From Magnetovibrio sp. (lineage in GTDB: Bacteria > Pseudomonadota > Alphaproteobacteria > Rhodospirillales > Casp-alpha2), in contig NZFO01000016.1 of NCBI GenBank assembly GCA_002690705.1, forward strand, positions 130,135-194,134: DNA of 64,000 bases. Reading direction: 5' to 3'. The stretch's first letter is position 1, and the number at the start of each line of letters is the position of its first letter. The position numbers and the translations under genes are program-made. Under the pieces are notes generated by a model. The model was not told where the DNA came from and did not search any database. It was given only the letters and a program-made list of their open reading frames with translations. Positions 36,929-46,520 of the stretch are shown here, piece by piece.

Positions 36929-38076
36929 TACTGCGGACTACCTTGAGTTGCAGCATCAGCAGCTTGGACGGCTGCCTTACAGGCTGCATCCATGTTGGGC
37001 AAGGGGTCCTTATCGAGCTTTGTCTTAAGCATTGTGATTGCCTCTTTATCTCCTGTCCCCGCGATAGAAAAGAAGGCAGGGATATCTGGCTCAACCTCAT
37101 CCCAAGCTTCAAGAAGGCCACTCATCATCACATCACAACGTGCAAATGCTCCACAAAAATTGACAACAAGACTTTTCACATTCGCTTTAGCCAAGACTAT
37201 CTCAAGTGCCTCCTTCCCCTTGGTGTAAGCCTCTCCTCCGATCTCACAAAAGTTAGCGGGTTGCCCACCGTAATGGCGAACCACGTCCATAGTCGTCATT
37301 GTTAAACCCGCACCATTTGCCAGAACCGCAACATTACCTTCTAACTCAATATATTTAATTCCGTGCTTTTCGCCGACAATTTCAAGCTGCGTCAGCCTAT
37401 CAGGTGACCCACGCTCAGCTAGTTTAATTTGGCGCTTGATCCCAGAGTCGTCCAAAACAAACTTGCAATCCAACGCTACGATATCTCCTGCACCGGTTAA
37501 AACCAGCGGGTTAATCTCTAAAAGCTCCGCGTCGTTAACCTTGTATGCTGTGTACAACCTCGTTAATACATCAACTATCGCATCGTCTGCTCCTTCAAGA
37601 AACAATCCGTCGACCAAGGTACGTGCCCCATCACTGGTTAATCCATCACGTATATCAACCGCGCATTTACGTAATTTTCCTGGCGTCTTAGCGGAAATTT
37701 CTTCTATATCCATGCCACCCTCTGTTGAGAACATAACAACTGGTCCTTTAGTTTCAGGATCATTGAGAATAGCCACATAGAATTCTTTTGTTATGGCTGA
37801 CTTTGACTCAACAAGAACTTGTTCAACCTTGTATCCATCAATTTCCATGCCGATTATGTTGTTTGCGTGCGTTTGGGCTTCTTCAGGTGTGGTGGCAAAT
37901 TGAATACCCCCCAGCTTTCCCCGCTTCCCCGTCGGAACTTGAGCTTTAATAGCACAACAACCTATCTCCTCGGCGGCTGCGGCGGCCGCATGAGGGGTAT
38001 CAACGAGCCTACTCTCTGGCACAGTAATCCCAACTTCCACCAAAAATAGCTTAGCTGCATGCTCTTCAAAATTCAT
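36928..38076 (-). CDS. ADP-forming acyl-CoA ligase, beta subunit (SucC-like), possibly sulfoacetate-CoA ligase
   Basis: A 382-residue SucC-type subunit with an ATP-grasp domain (MNFEEHAAKLFLVEVGI, IKAQVPTGKRGKLGGIQF, LEINPLVL, VALDCKFVLDD) and the CoA-ligase domain (VAVLANGAGLTMTTMDVV, FCEIGGEAYTKGKEALEI). ATG 38076 begins 4 bp past the end of the SauS-like gene. Known sulfoacetate pathways use a CoA ligase next to SauS. In Cupriavidus that ligase is SauT, of a different family, so here the two-subunit ADP-forming type appears to take its place. The substrate is inferred from context only. Confidence 0.82.
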   Translation of the reverse strand: MNFEEHAAKLFLVEVGITVPESRLVDTPHAAAAAAEEIGCCAIKAQVPTGKRGKLGGIQFATTPEEAQTHANNIIGMEIDGYKVEQVLVESKSAITKEFYVAILNDPETKGPVVMFSTEGGMDIEEISAKTPGKLRKCAVDIRDGLTSDGARTLVDGLFLEGADDAIVDVLTRLYTAYKVNDAELLEINPLVLTGAGDIVALDCKFVLDDSGIKRQIKLAERGSPDRLTQLEIVGEKHGIKYIELEGNVAVLANGAGLTMTTMDVVRHYGGQPANFCEIGGEAYTKGKEALEIVLAKANVKSLVVNFCGAFARCDVMMSGLLEAWDEVEPDIPAFFSIAGTGDKEAITMLKTKLDKDPLPNMDAACKAAVQAADAATQGSPQ

Positions 38077-38080
38077 AGTA

Positions 38081-39517
38081 TCACTTCCCAAACTTTTTCC
38101 AGTATTTCCCAAACATTTGCTCTTCGCTCGGCTTATCCTCTGGAATGGTATTTACTAAGTGTGTCACATTAATAAAATGATGAAATCCTAAATTTTCGGA
38201 AATTGAATTCCCCGCCCACGTCCCAGCTCCCATCGTCAAGGTAAAGGATAAACCGTTATCAAAACTACCACCATTGGCGAAAGTATGGGCTTGATTGACT
38301 AACACACGAACTACTCGAAGCTCTTCTGCTAACTCCTCAGCATGATCTGTATTTTTTGTATGAATCCCCACCGAATGGCCCATGCCAACGTAATCAAGCA
38401 CATTTTGAACATGTTGTTTAGCCTGGGAAAAGTCTTCAACCTTATAAATCGTTAGAGCTAATGACAATTTTTCGTCGGAAAACGGTTTATTTCTTCCTAC
38501 TTCAAGTTCATCTTCCACCATGAAGAATTTTGCCTTTTGGGCCGTTTCCGACAGATTACAAGTTTCAGCAAATATATCCGGGTCCTTAGCAATAACCTGG
38601 CGGTTTAAGTGACCATCAACCCAGAGAGTGTTTTGAATTTTTTGTTTGTCTTCGGAAGTACAAAGATACCCGCCAACTGCCTGTAAGGCCTTGATGGCGT
38701 CATCATAAACCTCCGCAACAATGGTAACGGAGTTCTCTGAGGAGCAAGACGTCGCATTATCAAAGCATTTTGAAATTTTGATTTTTTCAGCTGCGTCATC
38801 AAGATCAGCAGTTGAATCTATAATGACAGGCACATTGCCTGCACCAACACCAATAGCCGGGGTGCCTGACGAATAGGCTCGTCGCACATTGTTCTGGGAC
38901 CCAGTGCAGACGACGAGATTAGACTGATTCATAAGTTGCTGTGTTAGTTCTTTGTTCACGGGCGACGGTAAAACTTGAACAAGATCAGGGGGCAGCCCAA
39001 TTTTTTCGATCTCCGCACGCATATAATCGCAAGTCCTTGTCGTCGTCATTAACCCCGCAGGCGATGGTGCGACAATTACGGCGTTTCGCCCTTTAATCGA
39101 AAACATTGCTTTATTGACTGGCGTCGCTGCAGGATTGGTAGAGGGTGAGATTGCCGCCACGACCCCAACCGGTTTAGCATATTTAACTATACCTTTTTCA
39201 GGTATTTCTTCAATGATCCCAACAGTTCTTGCGCGCATTAAATCGCGCAAACAACCAAAGGTTTTCCGTTGGTTTTTTATAATTTTACTCTCTACATTCC
39301 CAAGTCCAGTATCGGTTACGGCAAGTTCCGCCAGTTCTTTAGCTCGCTCAGGTTCATAAATTGACCATGCCACAGCCGTAACTGCCTCGTCGACACGCTC
39401 TTGGTCTGCACTTTCAAATTGATCCATAGCGGCACGGGCACGCTTAACCAAACCACTGACTATCTCAGCCTCATTTTTTTCTTGATCTATTGCCGTTTGA
39501 GAGGTTCCTACTTTCAT
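38081..39517 (-). CDS. CoA-acylating aldehyde dehydrogenase, probable sulfoacetaldehyde dehydrogenase (SauS-like)
   Basis: A 478-residue CoA-acylating dehydrogenase of the EutE/SauS group. It has the NAD-domain KPVGVVAAISPSTNPAATPV, the SGTPAIGVGAGNVPVI segment and the catalytic Cys in FDNATSCSSENSVTIV (about residue 255), then FANGGSFDNGLSFTLTMGAG. SauS reduces sulfoacetyl-CoA to sulfoacetaldehyde with NAD(P)H. The ligase pair that would make sulfoacetyl-CoA follows immediately, and Xsc, which consumes sulfoacetaldehyde, is elsewhere in the window. GGGAAATAAC precedes the ATG. Acetaldehyde or another short aldehyde cannot be excluded from sequence alone. Confidence 0.8.
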   Translation of the reverse strand: MKVGTSQTAIDQEKNEAEIVSGLVKRARAAMDQFESADQERVDEAVTAVAWSIYEPERAKELAELAVTDTGLGNVESKIIKNQRKTFGCLRDLMRARTVGIIEEIPEKGIVKYAKPVGVVAAISPSTNPAATPVNKAMFSIKGRNAVIVAPSPAGLMTTTRTCDYMRAEIEKIGLPPDLVQVLPSPVNKELTQQLMNQSNLVVCTGSQNNVRRAYSSGTPAIGVGAGNVPVIIDSTADLDDAAEKIKISKCFDNATSCSSENSVTIVAEVYDDAIKALQAVGGYLCTSEDKQKIQNTLWVDGHLNRQVIAKDPDIFAETCNLSETAQKAKFFMVEDELEVGRNKPFSDEKLSLALTIYKVEDFSQAKQHVQNVLDYVGMGHSVGIHTKNTDHAEELAEELRVVRVLVNQAHTFANGGSFDNGLSFTLTMGAGTWAGNSISENLGFHHFINVTHLVNTIPEDKPSEEQMFGKYWKKFGK

Positions 39518-39582
39518 GTTATTTCCCTTAAAAACACCAGCGGGAGCCCAACATAGAATGCCGCAACTTCCCTGGGTAAAAA

Positions 39583-40410
39583 TTAATCAACTATACTCAT
39601 TCCAACATTAGTCGGTTGATAGGAGCTATCACCAGTGGATTGTGGCTCAAACACTTCGTGCTGTAACTTTCCCGCAACCGCACGCATATTTGGTAATTTC
39701 TCAGCGGCATCCTGAAGAGTCATTCGCGCGACTGGCGCGTGAACAGCCAGTCCAGCGACAGCGCGGCCGTCCCGGTCGTAAATTGGAACAGCCAGATCCA
39801 CGAGCCCCTTAAGATTTTCCTCATTATTGACCGCATACCCTTTGCGCCGAATTTGCTTGAATTCTAGCTCCAGATCATCGATTTCAGTCATAGTATTCTG
39901 CATAAATTTTAACATTGATATGCTATCTAAAATTCGTCGCCGCGTCCGGCATGGAAGATGAGCCAGCAACAACTTACCAATCGCCGACGCGTGAATAGGA
40001 ATTCTGCTGCCTGCACTTAGCTGCAGACGCAATGGCCAATCACACCCTACCCTGTCAATATATACTATCTCATCACGCTCCATAATACCGACATTGCATG
40101 TCTCGCCGATATCGCTGACAAGCTTACGCAAGGTCGAACGGATAGGAGCTAACCTAGCGGCGGAACGAAGCGCTTTTAGGCTCAAATGTATCATTCGGGC
40201 ACCAACATAGTAATGTTCTCGGGCCAAGTCTCGACGCACCAGATTAAGGTCCTTTAACTGTCGAAATACACGATGTACGGTCTGACGTGGCAGGTCTAAT
40301 TTGGACGAAATATCGGCGAGATTCTCGGGACGTTTGCTCTGAAGTAAAGTATCGAGAACCAAGGTTGCTTTTTGTAAAGCGGACCCACTCTCTTTCTGAT
40401 AATCCGCCAT
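39583..40410 (-). CDS. IclR family transcriptional regulator
   Basis: A 275-residue IclR protein: N-terminal winged helix (ALQKATLVLDTLLQSK, LADISSKLDLPRQTVHRVFR, YYVGARMIHLSL) and a C-terminal effector domain (NVGIMERDEIVYIDRV, IPIHASAIGKLLLAH, GYAVNNEENLKGLVDLAVPI, AVAGLAVHAPVARM). GAGAGG five bases before ATG 40410 fixes the start. A longer frame to 40509 is not supported. It lies 65 bp upstream of the SauS-like gene on the same strand and is divergent from azlC, so it probably regulates one or both. Confidence 0.88.
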   Translation of the reverse strand: MADYQKESGSALQKATLVLDTLLQSKRPENLADISSKLDLPRQTVHRVFRQLKDLNLVRRDLAREHYYVGARMIHLSLKALRSAARLAPIRSTLRKLVSDIGETCNVGIMERDEIVYIDRVGCDWPLRLQLSAGSRIPIHASAIGKLLLAHLPCRTRRRILDSISMLKFMQNTMTEIDDLELEFKQIRRKGYAVNNEENLKGLVDLAVPIYDRDGRAVAGLAVHAPVARMTLQDAAEKLPNMRAVAGKLQHEVFEPQSTGDSSYQPTNVGMSIVD

Positions 40411-40581
40411 ATACCTCTCACCGATCTTATTTATGACCTTAGGTTGGACAATACGGAAAGTTAAGCGCATGGGAACCATCGATTCAATTATATTTTTTAT
40501 TTGTCCCACTTTTTGAAATATTGAATACTATTTATGAAACTTTTTGATTTTAAACTGAGATTTTTAGAGGGGACTTAAACC

Positions 40582-41370
40582 TTGTCCTCGTGGCCAATTA
40601 AAAATACCAAAAAAGCTTTTATAAACCCCCGTGAAGCCTTTATTAGTGGAGTTGTCCAGGGTAGCAAAATGCCAACGGTTATGGTTTCAGCGGCGATGAT
40701 CGGGTTTGGATCATTAGCGCGAGAATCCGGCCTTTCTTTGGATGTCACCCTAGCTTTAACGATCGGTTTGTGGGGACTTCCGGGCCAAGTTGCCATGGCT
40801 GAAATGTGGGCTTTAAGTGCACCGGTCCTCGCAATCGTGGCCGCGTCATCGATGGGAAACATGCGTTTCCTCCCGATGGCTTTAATCACCGCTCCTTGGT
40901 TCCATGGCGATAACCGCCCACGTTGGACGCGGTATTTGGCAGCGCAGGTGATGTCGGTAAATGTTTGGAGTATTTTTGTCCAGAATGCGGCCAATCTTGC
41001 CATTGGTCAGCGCTACCCTTACTTCATGGGCATTGGGACTATCTGCGTATTTAGTGGAATTTTAGCTACGATTTTAGGGTTTTTTTTAGCTGGCACCCTG
41101 CCAGTTTCTGTCACTATTGCGTTGATCTTTTTAAACCCAGCCTACTTCTTATTCGTCTTTTCGTCAGTACGTCAGCGAAATTGCATGATAGCCGTGATTC
41201 TCGGTTTTTTTTTAGGGCCGTTGCTCCACCAAAGTATACCAGACTGGAGTGTCCCGCTTACTGGGATAATTGCCGGAACCACTGCGTTCCTTCTCGACGA
41301 GACTAACTTACTATCAAAAATATTTCAAAACCCTGCGAAGAAAAGAGGAAAAAATGATGGAACCACCTAA
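40582..41370 (+). CDS. azlC: AzlC family permease subunit
   Basis: A 262-residue polytopic membrane protein with the AzlC pattern: AFISGVVQGSKMPTVMVSAAM, GLWGLPGQVAMAEMWA and SSMGNMRFLPMALITAPW. AzlC with AzlD forms a transporter known for branched-chain amino acid export. The start is a TTG preceded by GAGGGG. It is divergent from the IclR gene with a 171-bp shared control region, so a role in moving a sulfonate or amino acid linked to the sulfoacetate module is possible but not shown. Confidence 0.82.
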   Translation: MSSWPIKNTKKAFINPREAFISGVVQGSKMPTVMVSAAMIGFGSLARESGLSLDVTLALTIGLWGLPGQVAMAEMWALSAPVLAIVAASSMGNMRFLPMALITAPWFHGDNRPRWTRYLAAQVMSVNVWSIFVQNAANLAIGQRYPYFMGIGTICVFSGILATILGFFLAGTLPVSVTIALIFLNPAYFLFVFSSVRQRNCMIAVILGFFLGPLLHQSIPDWSVPLTGIIAGTTAFLLDETNLLSKIFQNPAKKRGKNDGTT

Positions 41371-41719
41371 TCTATGGGCCACTTCATCACTTTGGATATT
41401 AACGGGCTTGTGTTTTTTGGGAACCTTCGTGTGGCGCGCTATCGGTATCGCGATTTCAACTAAAATCAATCCTGATGGCAAGTGGTTTCAATGGTTGAAT
41501 TGTATTGCCTACGCTATGCTCGCTGGTTTAATAGCCCGCATACTCACATCCCCCATAGGGATTTTGGCTACAACGCCAATCATGGACCGCGCTCTGGCAA
41601 TGGCGGCAGGATTGGTCATATTCATAATGCTGGGACGGGATGTCTTTGCCGCCACGCTTATCGCTTTCAGTGTGATGTTAATTTTGACAGCCGCCCGGAG
41701 CTTGGGTTGGCTCTTTTAA
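41354..41719 (+). CDS. azlD: AzlD family permease subunit
   Basis: A 121-residue protein with four hydrophobic segments (SSLWILTGLCFLGTFVWRA, NCIAYAMLAGLIARILTSPI, MAAGLVIFIMLGRDVFAATL, VMLILTAARSLGWLF), the AzlD layout. The start at 41354 lies inside the end of azlC and has AGAGGA five bases upstream, so the two are translationally coupled. AzlD is the small partner of AzlC. Confidence 0.8.
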   Translation: MMEPPNLWATSSLWILTGLCFLGTFVWRAIGIAISTKINPDGKWFQWLNCIAYAMLAGLIARILTSPIGILATTPIMDRALAMAAGLVIFIMLGRDVFAATLIAFSVMLILTAARSLGWLF

Positions 41720-41895
41720 AACTATAAATATACGACTTGGGTTCATGGAGGGCATTCTACCATAAAACACAAGTGATTAGCTATAAAAACGCTCACGCTC
41801 TAGGTATCACGCAACCGACTCCTGCACTTTTTTTACAGGAGGCATTCATGCAGAGCCACAGGTAACACATGCGAAGCCACCGCGATTCGTCCAGC

Positions 41896-42687
41896 CTAAA
41901 AAATAACATCTTTTAACGCGTAATAAAATTCATGTGGACGCTCGAGCATCATCATATGGCCACAGTTCTCTATTACTACAACATGTCCATCCGCCATAGA
42001 GTTTGATAATATCCGCCCACTTTTAACCGGCGTCATTTTATCTTGATCACCCAAGACACAGTAAGCTGGACATATTATTTTTGCAGCCGCCTCCCGTATA
42101 CCTCTATATGCATTGCAGGCCTCCAGATCGCTGCTTAATACTCCCAAAGCTGCATTTCCCAGTAGAACTTTGCTAGCCCCATGAACCCATAGACCCGGTG
42201 ACGGATGACCACCGATTTTTGCCGCCTCCCCTAATCCCCAGAATACAATCAATTCCGGACCGAGTGGCTTATTGGCAGCTGCCGCAGAGAGCAAAATTGG
42301 GTGAACCTGCATAGTTTCCGCAACCCCCACCAAAATAACTTTATCAACTCGGTCAGAGTGTCGAGCACCTGCATCAAGTGCAATCAAAGCACCCATCGAA
42401 TGGCCCATTAAACTTGCAGATTTAATCTTAACTGTATCCATGAATTGAATAATCCAGTCAGTCATATCGACGATATTTTCTAGGGCAGGTCCGTCAGAGC
42501 GGCCATGCCCTGGTAAATCGACAGCAAACACTCTAATGCCGCGATGCGCTATATTCCGTGTCTGTAATTGCCATGCCGTCCGGTCCATCCCAGCGCCATG
42601 AATCAGTATCACTGCAGGACACTCACTGCTACTGATATAACCACCAGTGGCAGCATTTACAGTTTTTCCTTGAACTAAGAATTCCAT
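41896..42687 (-). CDS. Alpha/beta hydrolase
   Basis: A 263-residue alpha/beta-hydrolase-fold protein. It has the oxyanion-hole region VILIHGAGMDRTAW, the nucleophile elbow GHSMGALIALDAG with Ser near residue 96, the acid region YCVLGDQDKMTPV and the catalytic His in NCGHMMMLERP. These features fit esterases, C-C hydrolases and similar enzymes. The substrate is unknown. It follows the metY-like gene by 11 bp on the same strand and is probably co-transcribed. Confidence 0.82.
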   Translation of the reverse strand: MEFLVQGKTVNAATGGYISSSECPAVILIHGAGMDRTAWQLQTRNIAHRGIRVFAVDLPGHGRSDGPALENIVDMTDWIIQFMDTVKIKSASLMGHSMGALIALDAGARHSDRVDKVILVGVAETMQVHPILLSAAAANKPLGPELIVFWGLGEAAKIGGHPSPGLWVHGASKVLLGNAALGVLSSDLEACNAYRGIREAAAKIICPAYCVLGDQDKMTPVKSGRILSNSMADGHVVVIENCGHMMMLERPHEFYYALKDVIF

Positions 42688-42698
42688 TCTGATGCTCC

Positions 42699-43994
42699 TT
42701 AGACCTTTTGGGACAGTCGAATGGCTTGATCGAGATCGTCAATAATATCCCTGGAATTTTCAATTCCCACTGAGAGCCGGACCATCCCCTCGCCAATCCC
42801 TGCGGCTTCTAAAGCAGCTTTTTTCATTTGCTGATGTGTTGTAGAGGCCGGGTGAATAACCAAAGTTTTTGCATCACCTACATTGGCGAGGTGGGACGCA
42901 AGTTTAACAGACTCGATAAACGCGCGGCCTGCAGGGCGTCCCCCCTTAAGGCCAAAACTCAGCATCGCACCCGTACCTAATGGCATCAATTTTGCCGCCA
43001 ATTCGTAATCCCTGTGCGACCTTAGGCCCGGGTAATTTACCCATTCCACGGCATCGTCATTTTCTAAGAATTCTGAGACTGCTTGAGCATTCGCGACGTG
43101 TTTATCCATTCTAAGTGGTAACGTCTCGAGGCCTTGAAGAATATAAAATGCATTAGCTGGGCTCATGCAGGCACCAAAGTCCTTCATACCCTCTGCGCGT
43201 GCTCGCATAATCAATGCTTGGGGGCCAAATTCCTCTGCAAAGTCCAATCCATGGTATCCCTCGTAGGGCTCAGTTAGCGTAGGAAATTTACCCGAGGATT
43301 CCCAATCAAAGCGGCCTGAGTCAACGAACACACCACCGATCGCAATACCATGCCCACCCATATATTTTGTTAAGGAGTGCATGACTATGTCAGCACCGTA
43401 TTCAAAGGGTTTCATTAGATATGGTGTTGTAAATGTGCTGTCGATCATCAGAGGCACACCTGCATCATGAGCCACTTTAGCAACGGCCGTGATATCCATA
43501 ACTTCTATACCAGGGTTACCCAATGTTTCTCCAAAAACAAGGCGCGTTTCCTCGGTAATCGCTGACTTAAATGATCCCGGTTCACGCGGGTCAACAAACG
43601 TTGTCGTAATTCCAAACCGCGGGAGTGTATAACTGAAAAGATTATGTGTTCCGCCATACAATGAACCAGAGGCCACAATATGGCCGCCTTTATCCATCAA
43701 TGTTGCAATAGCCGTGAAAATCGCTGCCATGCCACTCGCGGTTGCCACGGCCCCCACCCCACCTTCTAGGGCTGCAATCCTCTCTTCCATAACCGCTACG
43801 GTTGGATTAGAAAGCCGAGTATAGATATGGCCCGGACGTTCTAAATTATAGAGGGCTGCAGCGTGGTCCGTATCATTGAACACGTATGACGTAGTCTGGT
43901 AAATCGGCACCGCACGCGCACCGGTTGCTGGGTCCGGTTGCTGTCCTGCATGCAAACTGAGTGTATCGAATTGAAAAAATTTTGGCGTGACCAT
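42699..43994 (-). CDS. metY: O-acetylhomoserine sulfhydrylase (Cys/Met metabolism PLP enzyme)
   Basis: A 431-residue PLP enzyme of the Cys/Met metabolism family, O-acetylhomoserine aminocarboxypropyltransferase branch: [30 protein letters not shown], the PLP lysine in [11 protein letters not shown] (about residue 210), and [10 protein letters not shown]. It joins sulfide to O-acetylhomoserine to make homocysteine. Start ATG 43994 gives the usual N-terminus. A longer frame to 44060 would run into the divergent gene. The sulfide could come from sulfite released by Xsc, but that link is speculative. Confidence 0.85.
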   Translation of the reverse strand: MVTPKFFQFDTLSLHAGQQPDPATGARAVPIYQTTSYVFNDTDHAAALYNLERPGHIYTRLSNPTVAVMEERIAALEGGVGAVATASGMAAIFTAIATLMDKGGHIVASGSLYGGTHNLFSYTLPRFGITTTFVDPREPGSFKSAITEETRLVFGETLGNPGIEVMDITAVAKVAHDAGVPLMIDSTFTTPYLMKPFEYGADIVMHSLTKYMGGHGIAIGGVFVDSGRFDWESSGKFPTLTEPYEGYHGLDFAEEFGPQALIMRARAEGMKDFGACMSPANAFYILQGLETLPLRMDKHVANAQAVSEFLENDDAVEWVNYPGLRSHRDYELAAKLMPLGTGAMLSFGLKGGRPAGRAFIESVKLASHLANVGDAKTLVIHPASTTHQQMKKAALEAAGIGEGMVRLSVGIENSRDIIDDLDQAIRLSQKV

Positions 43995-44053
43995 TAGCGC
44001 GCTCCCGGTTATCAAATACTCACAAGTTAATAGATTAAACGAGGATTTAAGCA

Positions 44054-45367
44054 ATGGCACGCGAGATCAATTCAGTTGCCGTAATTGGCGGCGGCACCAT
44101 GGGCAGCGGAATCGCTGGCCTTTGCGCCCAAAAGGATATAACGGTTCTGCTTCTCGAGGTTAGCCACGAGGCGGCTAAATTGGCTTTGGATCGTATCAAA
44201 TCAGGCCGCCCGCCTGCGATCAACGACCCCGCAAAAGCAGAGCATATTATATTAGGCACGATTGATGACGATCTTGAAAAAATTGCTGAATACGATTGGG
44301 TATGTGAGGCCGTAGTTGAAGACCTACACACCAAACGCGATTTATTTAAGCGGCTGGAGCCCTTGCGCAAAGACGGGTCCATAGTCTCAACCAATACGTC
44401 AGGAATACCGCTCCGAGATGTGACCAATGGTATGCCAAAAAGGTTAAGATGCGATATCGCGGTCACACATTTTTTTAACCCAGTTAAGCTCATGAAGCTG
44501 CTAGAGCTAATCCCGGGCAAAGACACCACGCCTGACGTTATTGAATCCTTGGGTAAGTTTTGTCGTGAAACCCTTGGTAAGGGCGTCGTTAACGCTAAGG
44601 ATACAGTCAATTTCATTGGCAATCGCATAGGATGTTATTGGATGCTGCGCGGTCTACATGATGCCGAATGTTCACTAAATAAAGGTCTCTCCATGGAACA
44701 AGTAGATGCGCAATTGTCAGCACCCATGGGACTGCCACCCACAGGATTATTCGGCTTGGTCGACCTGATTGGGCTGGACGTTATGCACCTTGTAGGAAAA
44801 AATTTGGCGTATAATTTACCTGCGAGCGATCCCGGCGTTGCATTCAACACTTTCCCCGAATCAATTCATGCGATGCTCGAACGCGGCCAACTAGGGCGAA
44901 AAACGGGAGCAGGCTTCTATCGAATAAACAAATTTGACGATGGATCGCGTAAGACAGAGGTTTTCGACCTTGTTTCAGGTAATTGGCGCGAAGTTGAGAA
45001 GACATCCTTAGATAATGCGCATAGCGGACCAAGGTCTATGTTCGAAAATGATGAAGCCGGCAAATTAGCTTGGCGAATCATGGGCGGCACGCTGATTTAC
45101 GCTGCTGATTTAGTACCCGAAATTGCTGACAACATAGTAAATATCGACCGCGCTATGAAGTGGGGGTATGGCTGGAGTGAAGGGCCTTTCGAGATGATGG
45201 ATACCCTGATCCCAGAAAAAATTATTGAAAAATTATTGAATGAGGGTCGCTCACTCCCAAAAATGCTACGGGTCTTACAAGACGTCGGAGCTGAGACGTT
45301 CTACCGTCACGGCGGTTTAAGATACTTAGGACTAGACGGACAGTACCATTCAACACCCCCAGAATAA
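44054..45367 (+). CDS. 3-hydroxyacyl-CoA dehydrogenase, stand-alone
   Basis: A 437-residue NAD-dependent dehydrogenase. It has the Rossmann motif VAVIGGGTMGSGIAGLCAQ, catalytic-domain VTHFFNPVKLMKLLELIPG with the His near residue 140, NFIGNRIGCYWM and a duplicated C-terminal helical domain (GYGWSEGPFEMMD). In many alphaproteobacteria a close relative is fused to an enoyl-CoA hydratase domain. Here the frame ends at about 437 residues and that domain is absent. Role: oxidation of a 3-hydroxyacyl-CoA. It is divergent from metY with a 59-bp gap and convergent with the TPR gene. Confidence 0.87.
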   Translation: MAREINSVAVIGGGTMGSGIAGLCAQKDITVLLLEVSHEAAKLALDRIKSGRPPAINDPAKAEHIILGTIDDDLEKIAEYDWVCEAVVEDLHTKRDLFKRLEPLRKDGSIVSTNTSGIPLRDVTNGMPKRLRCDIAVTHFFNPVKLMKLLELIPGKDTTPDVIESLGKFCRETLGKGVVNAKDTVNFIGNRIGCYWMLRGLHDAECSLNKGLSMEQVDAQLSAPMGLPPTGLFGLVDLIGLDVMHLVGKNLAYNLPASDPGVAFNTFPESIHAMLERGQLGRKTGAGFYRINKFDDGSRKTEVFDLVSGNWREVEKTSLDNAHSGPRSMFENDEAGKLAWRIMGGTLIYAADLVPEIADNIVNIDRAMKWGYGWSEGPFEMMDTLIPEKIIEKLLNEGRSLPKMLRVLQDVGAETFYRHGGLRYLGLDGQYHSTPPE

Positions 45368-45389
45368 GTTTTGGATGATTACTCAAACC

Positions 45390-46520
45390 TTATCCCAATT
45401 CTGCGGCTAATCGAGAGAGCGGACCTTTCCAATCATTTGGTTTTTCTTGGCGGATTAAGCGCATGTATGGGTACCACGGCGTAGTCTCACGGCCTTTCCC
45501 CCACCGCCAATCAGCGCAATAGGGTAAAAGTAAATACACAGGTTTACCCATCGCTCCAGCCAAATGCGCTACAGACGTATCAACAGTAACGACACAGTCT
45601 AAGTTCATAATCAAAGCTGCTGTGTCTGCAAAATCATAGATATGTGATGTCATATCCTCCACTTTTGAGCCCTGAGCATCACGACTACGCTCGCCCTTTT
45701 GTAAAGAGATAAAGCGTGGCCCGACTGGAAGATTGTTGGATAATAACTCAAAAGGTAATGACCTGTATGGATCGTTTGGATGCGACGAACGACCGGACCA
45801 ACATAACCCGATTGATCGCAAATTTTTAATGGGTCTTATTCGTCTCCGCCAACGAGCCACGCGCCGTGAGCTCGGAGCAAGGTATGCGTTTTGTTTTTCT
45901 AAATCAGCGGCCCTTATGCCAAAAATCTGCGGTAAACTCGAGACTGGAATATAATAATCAAATTTCCCAGCATAACGCCAATCAGAAAAAATATGCTTAA
46001 TATGTGAAAAATCTCGAAAAAGGTTTTTTAAAAGCGCGGGGCAGCCGAAAATAGTTGAACCACCCATTGCCGGGATTCGAACTAAGAAACGCACAAATTG
46101 CATAACATCCCCATAACCTTGATCACCAATAGCTAGAAGAGTTCTGCCACGGAGCGGCTCACCACGCCAACGAGGTACACCAATCTTAAAGAAAGGGTCT
46201 CGTCCCACACCCTTGTAACGCCATTCATATTCAGCCCAGCCCTCTATCCATTGTCCATCAGCTAGGAGCGATTGGGCCAAAAGGAGGTGTGTCGCAGAAT
46301 GATTAGGTTGCACATTCAAAGCCTCTCGGTAAAGTTGAATGGCCTCACTCATCTGACCGAGGGCCTCGAATGTACGCGCCAAATAAACCTTGGCTTCGAA
46401 ATGATCCGGATCAATTATAAGAGCTTGAGAAAACGCCCTCTCAGCATCTTCAAATTGCCAGTCAATAAACGCCACACGACCCAGCTCAAAAAATTCAGCA
46501 TTAGCCGCCGTCATCGCCAA
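45390..46520 (-). CDS. TPR protein with glycosyltransferase-9-like C-terminal domain
   Basis: A 376-residue protein. Residues 1-100 hold about three tetratricopeptide repeats (ELGRVAFIDWQFEDAERAFS, PDHFEAKVYLARTFEALGQM, PNHSATHLLLAQSLLADGQW), followed by the linker motif GWAEYEWRYK. The rest resembles the heptosyltransferase/GT9-type fold found after such repeats (LLAIGDQGYGDVMQFVRF, VTVDTSVAHLAGAMGKPVYL, LLPYCADWRWGKGRETTPWY). Such proteins occur near glycosylation genes, though none is adjacent here. A membrane segment is not seen, so it is likely cytosolic. Confidence 0.75.
   Translation of the reverse strand: MAMTAANAEFFELGRVAFIDWQFEDAERAFSQALIIDPDHFEAKVYLARTFEALGQMSEAIQLYREALNVQPNHSATHLLLAQSLLADGQWIEGWAEYEWRYKGVGRDPFFKIGVPRWRGEPLRGRTLLAIGDQGYGDVMQFVRFLVRIPAMGGSTIFGCPALLKNLFRDFSHIKHIFSDWRYAGKFDYYIPVSSLPQIFGIRAADLEKQNAYLAPSSRRVARWRRRIRPIKNLRSIGLCWSGRSSHPNDPYRSLPFELLSNNLPVGPRFISLQKGERSRDAQGSKVEDMTSHIYDFADTAALIMNLDCVVTVDTSVAHLAGAMGKPVYLLLPYCADWRWGKGRETTPWYPYMRLIRQEKPNDWKGPLSRLAAELG

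Noticed and set aside
36053-38076. TCA-cycle succinyl-CoA synthetase sucCD
   Set aside because: Not excluded by motif, but the operon has no sucAB, mdh or sdh genes and is led by an acylating aldehyde dehydrogenase, so a dedicated catabolic ligase is more likely.
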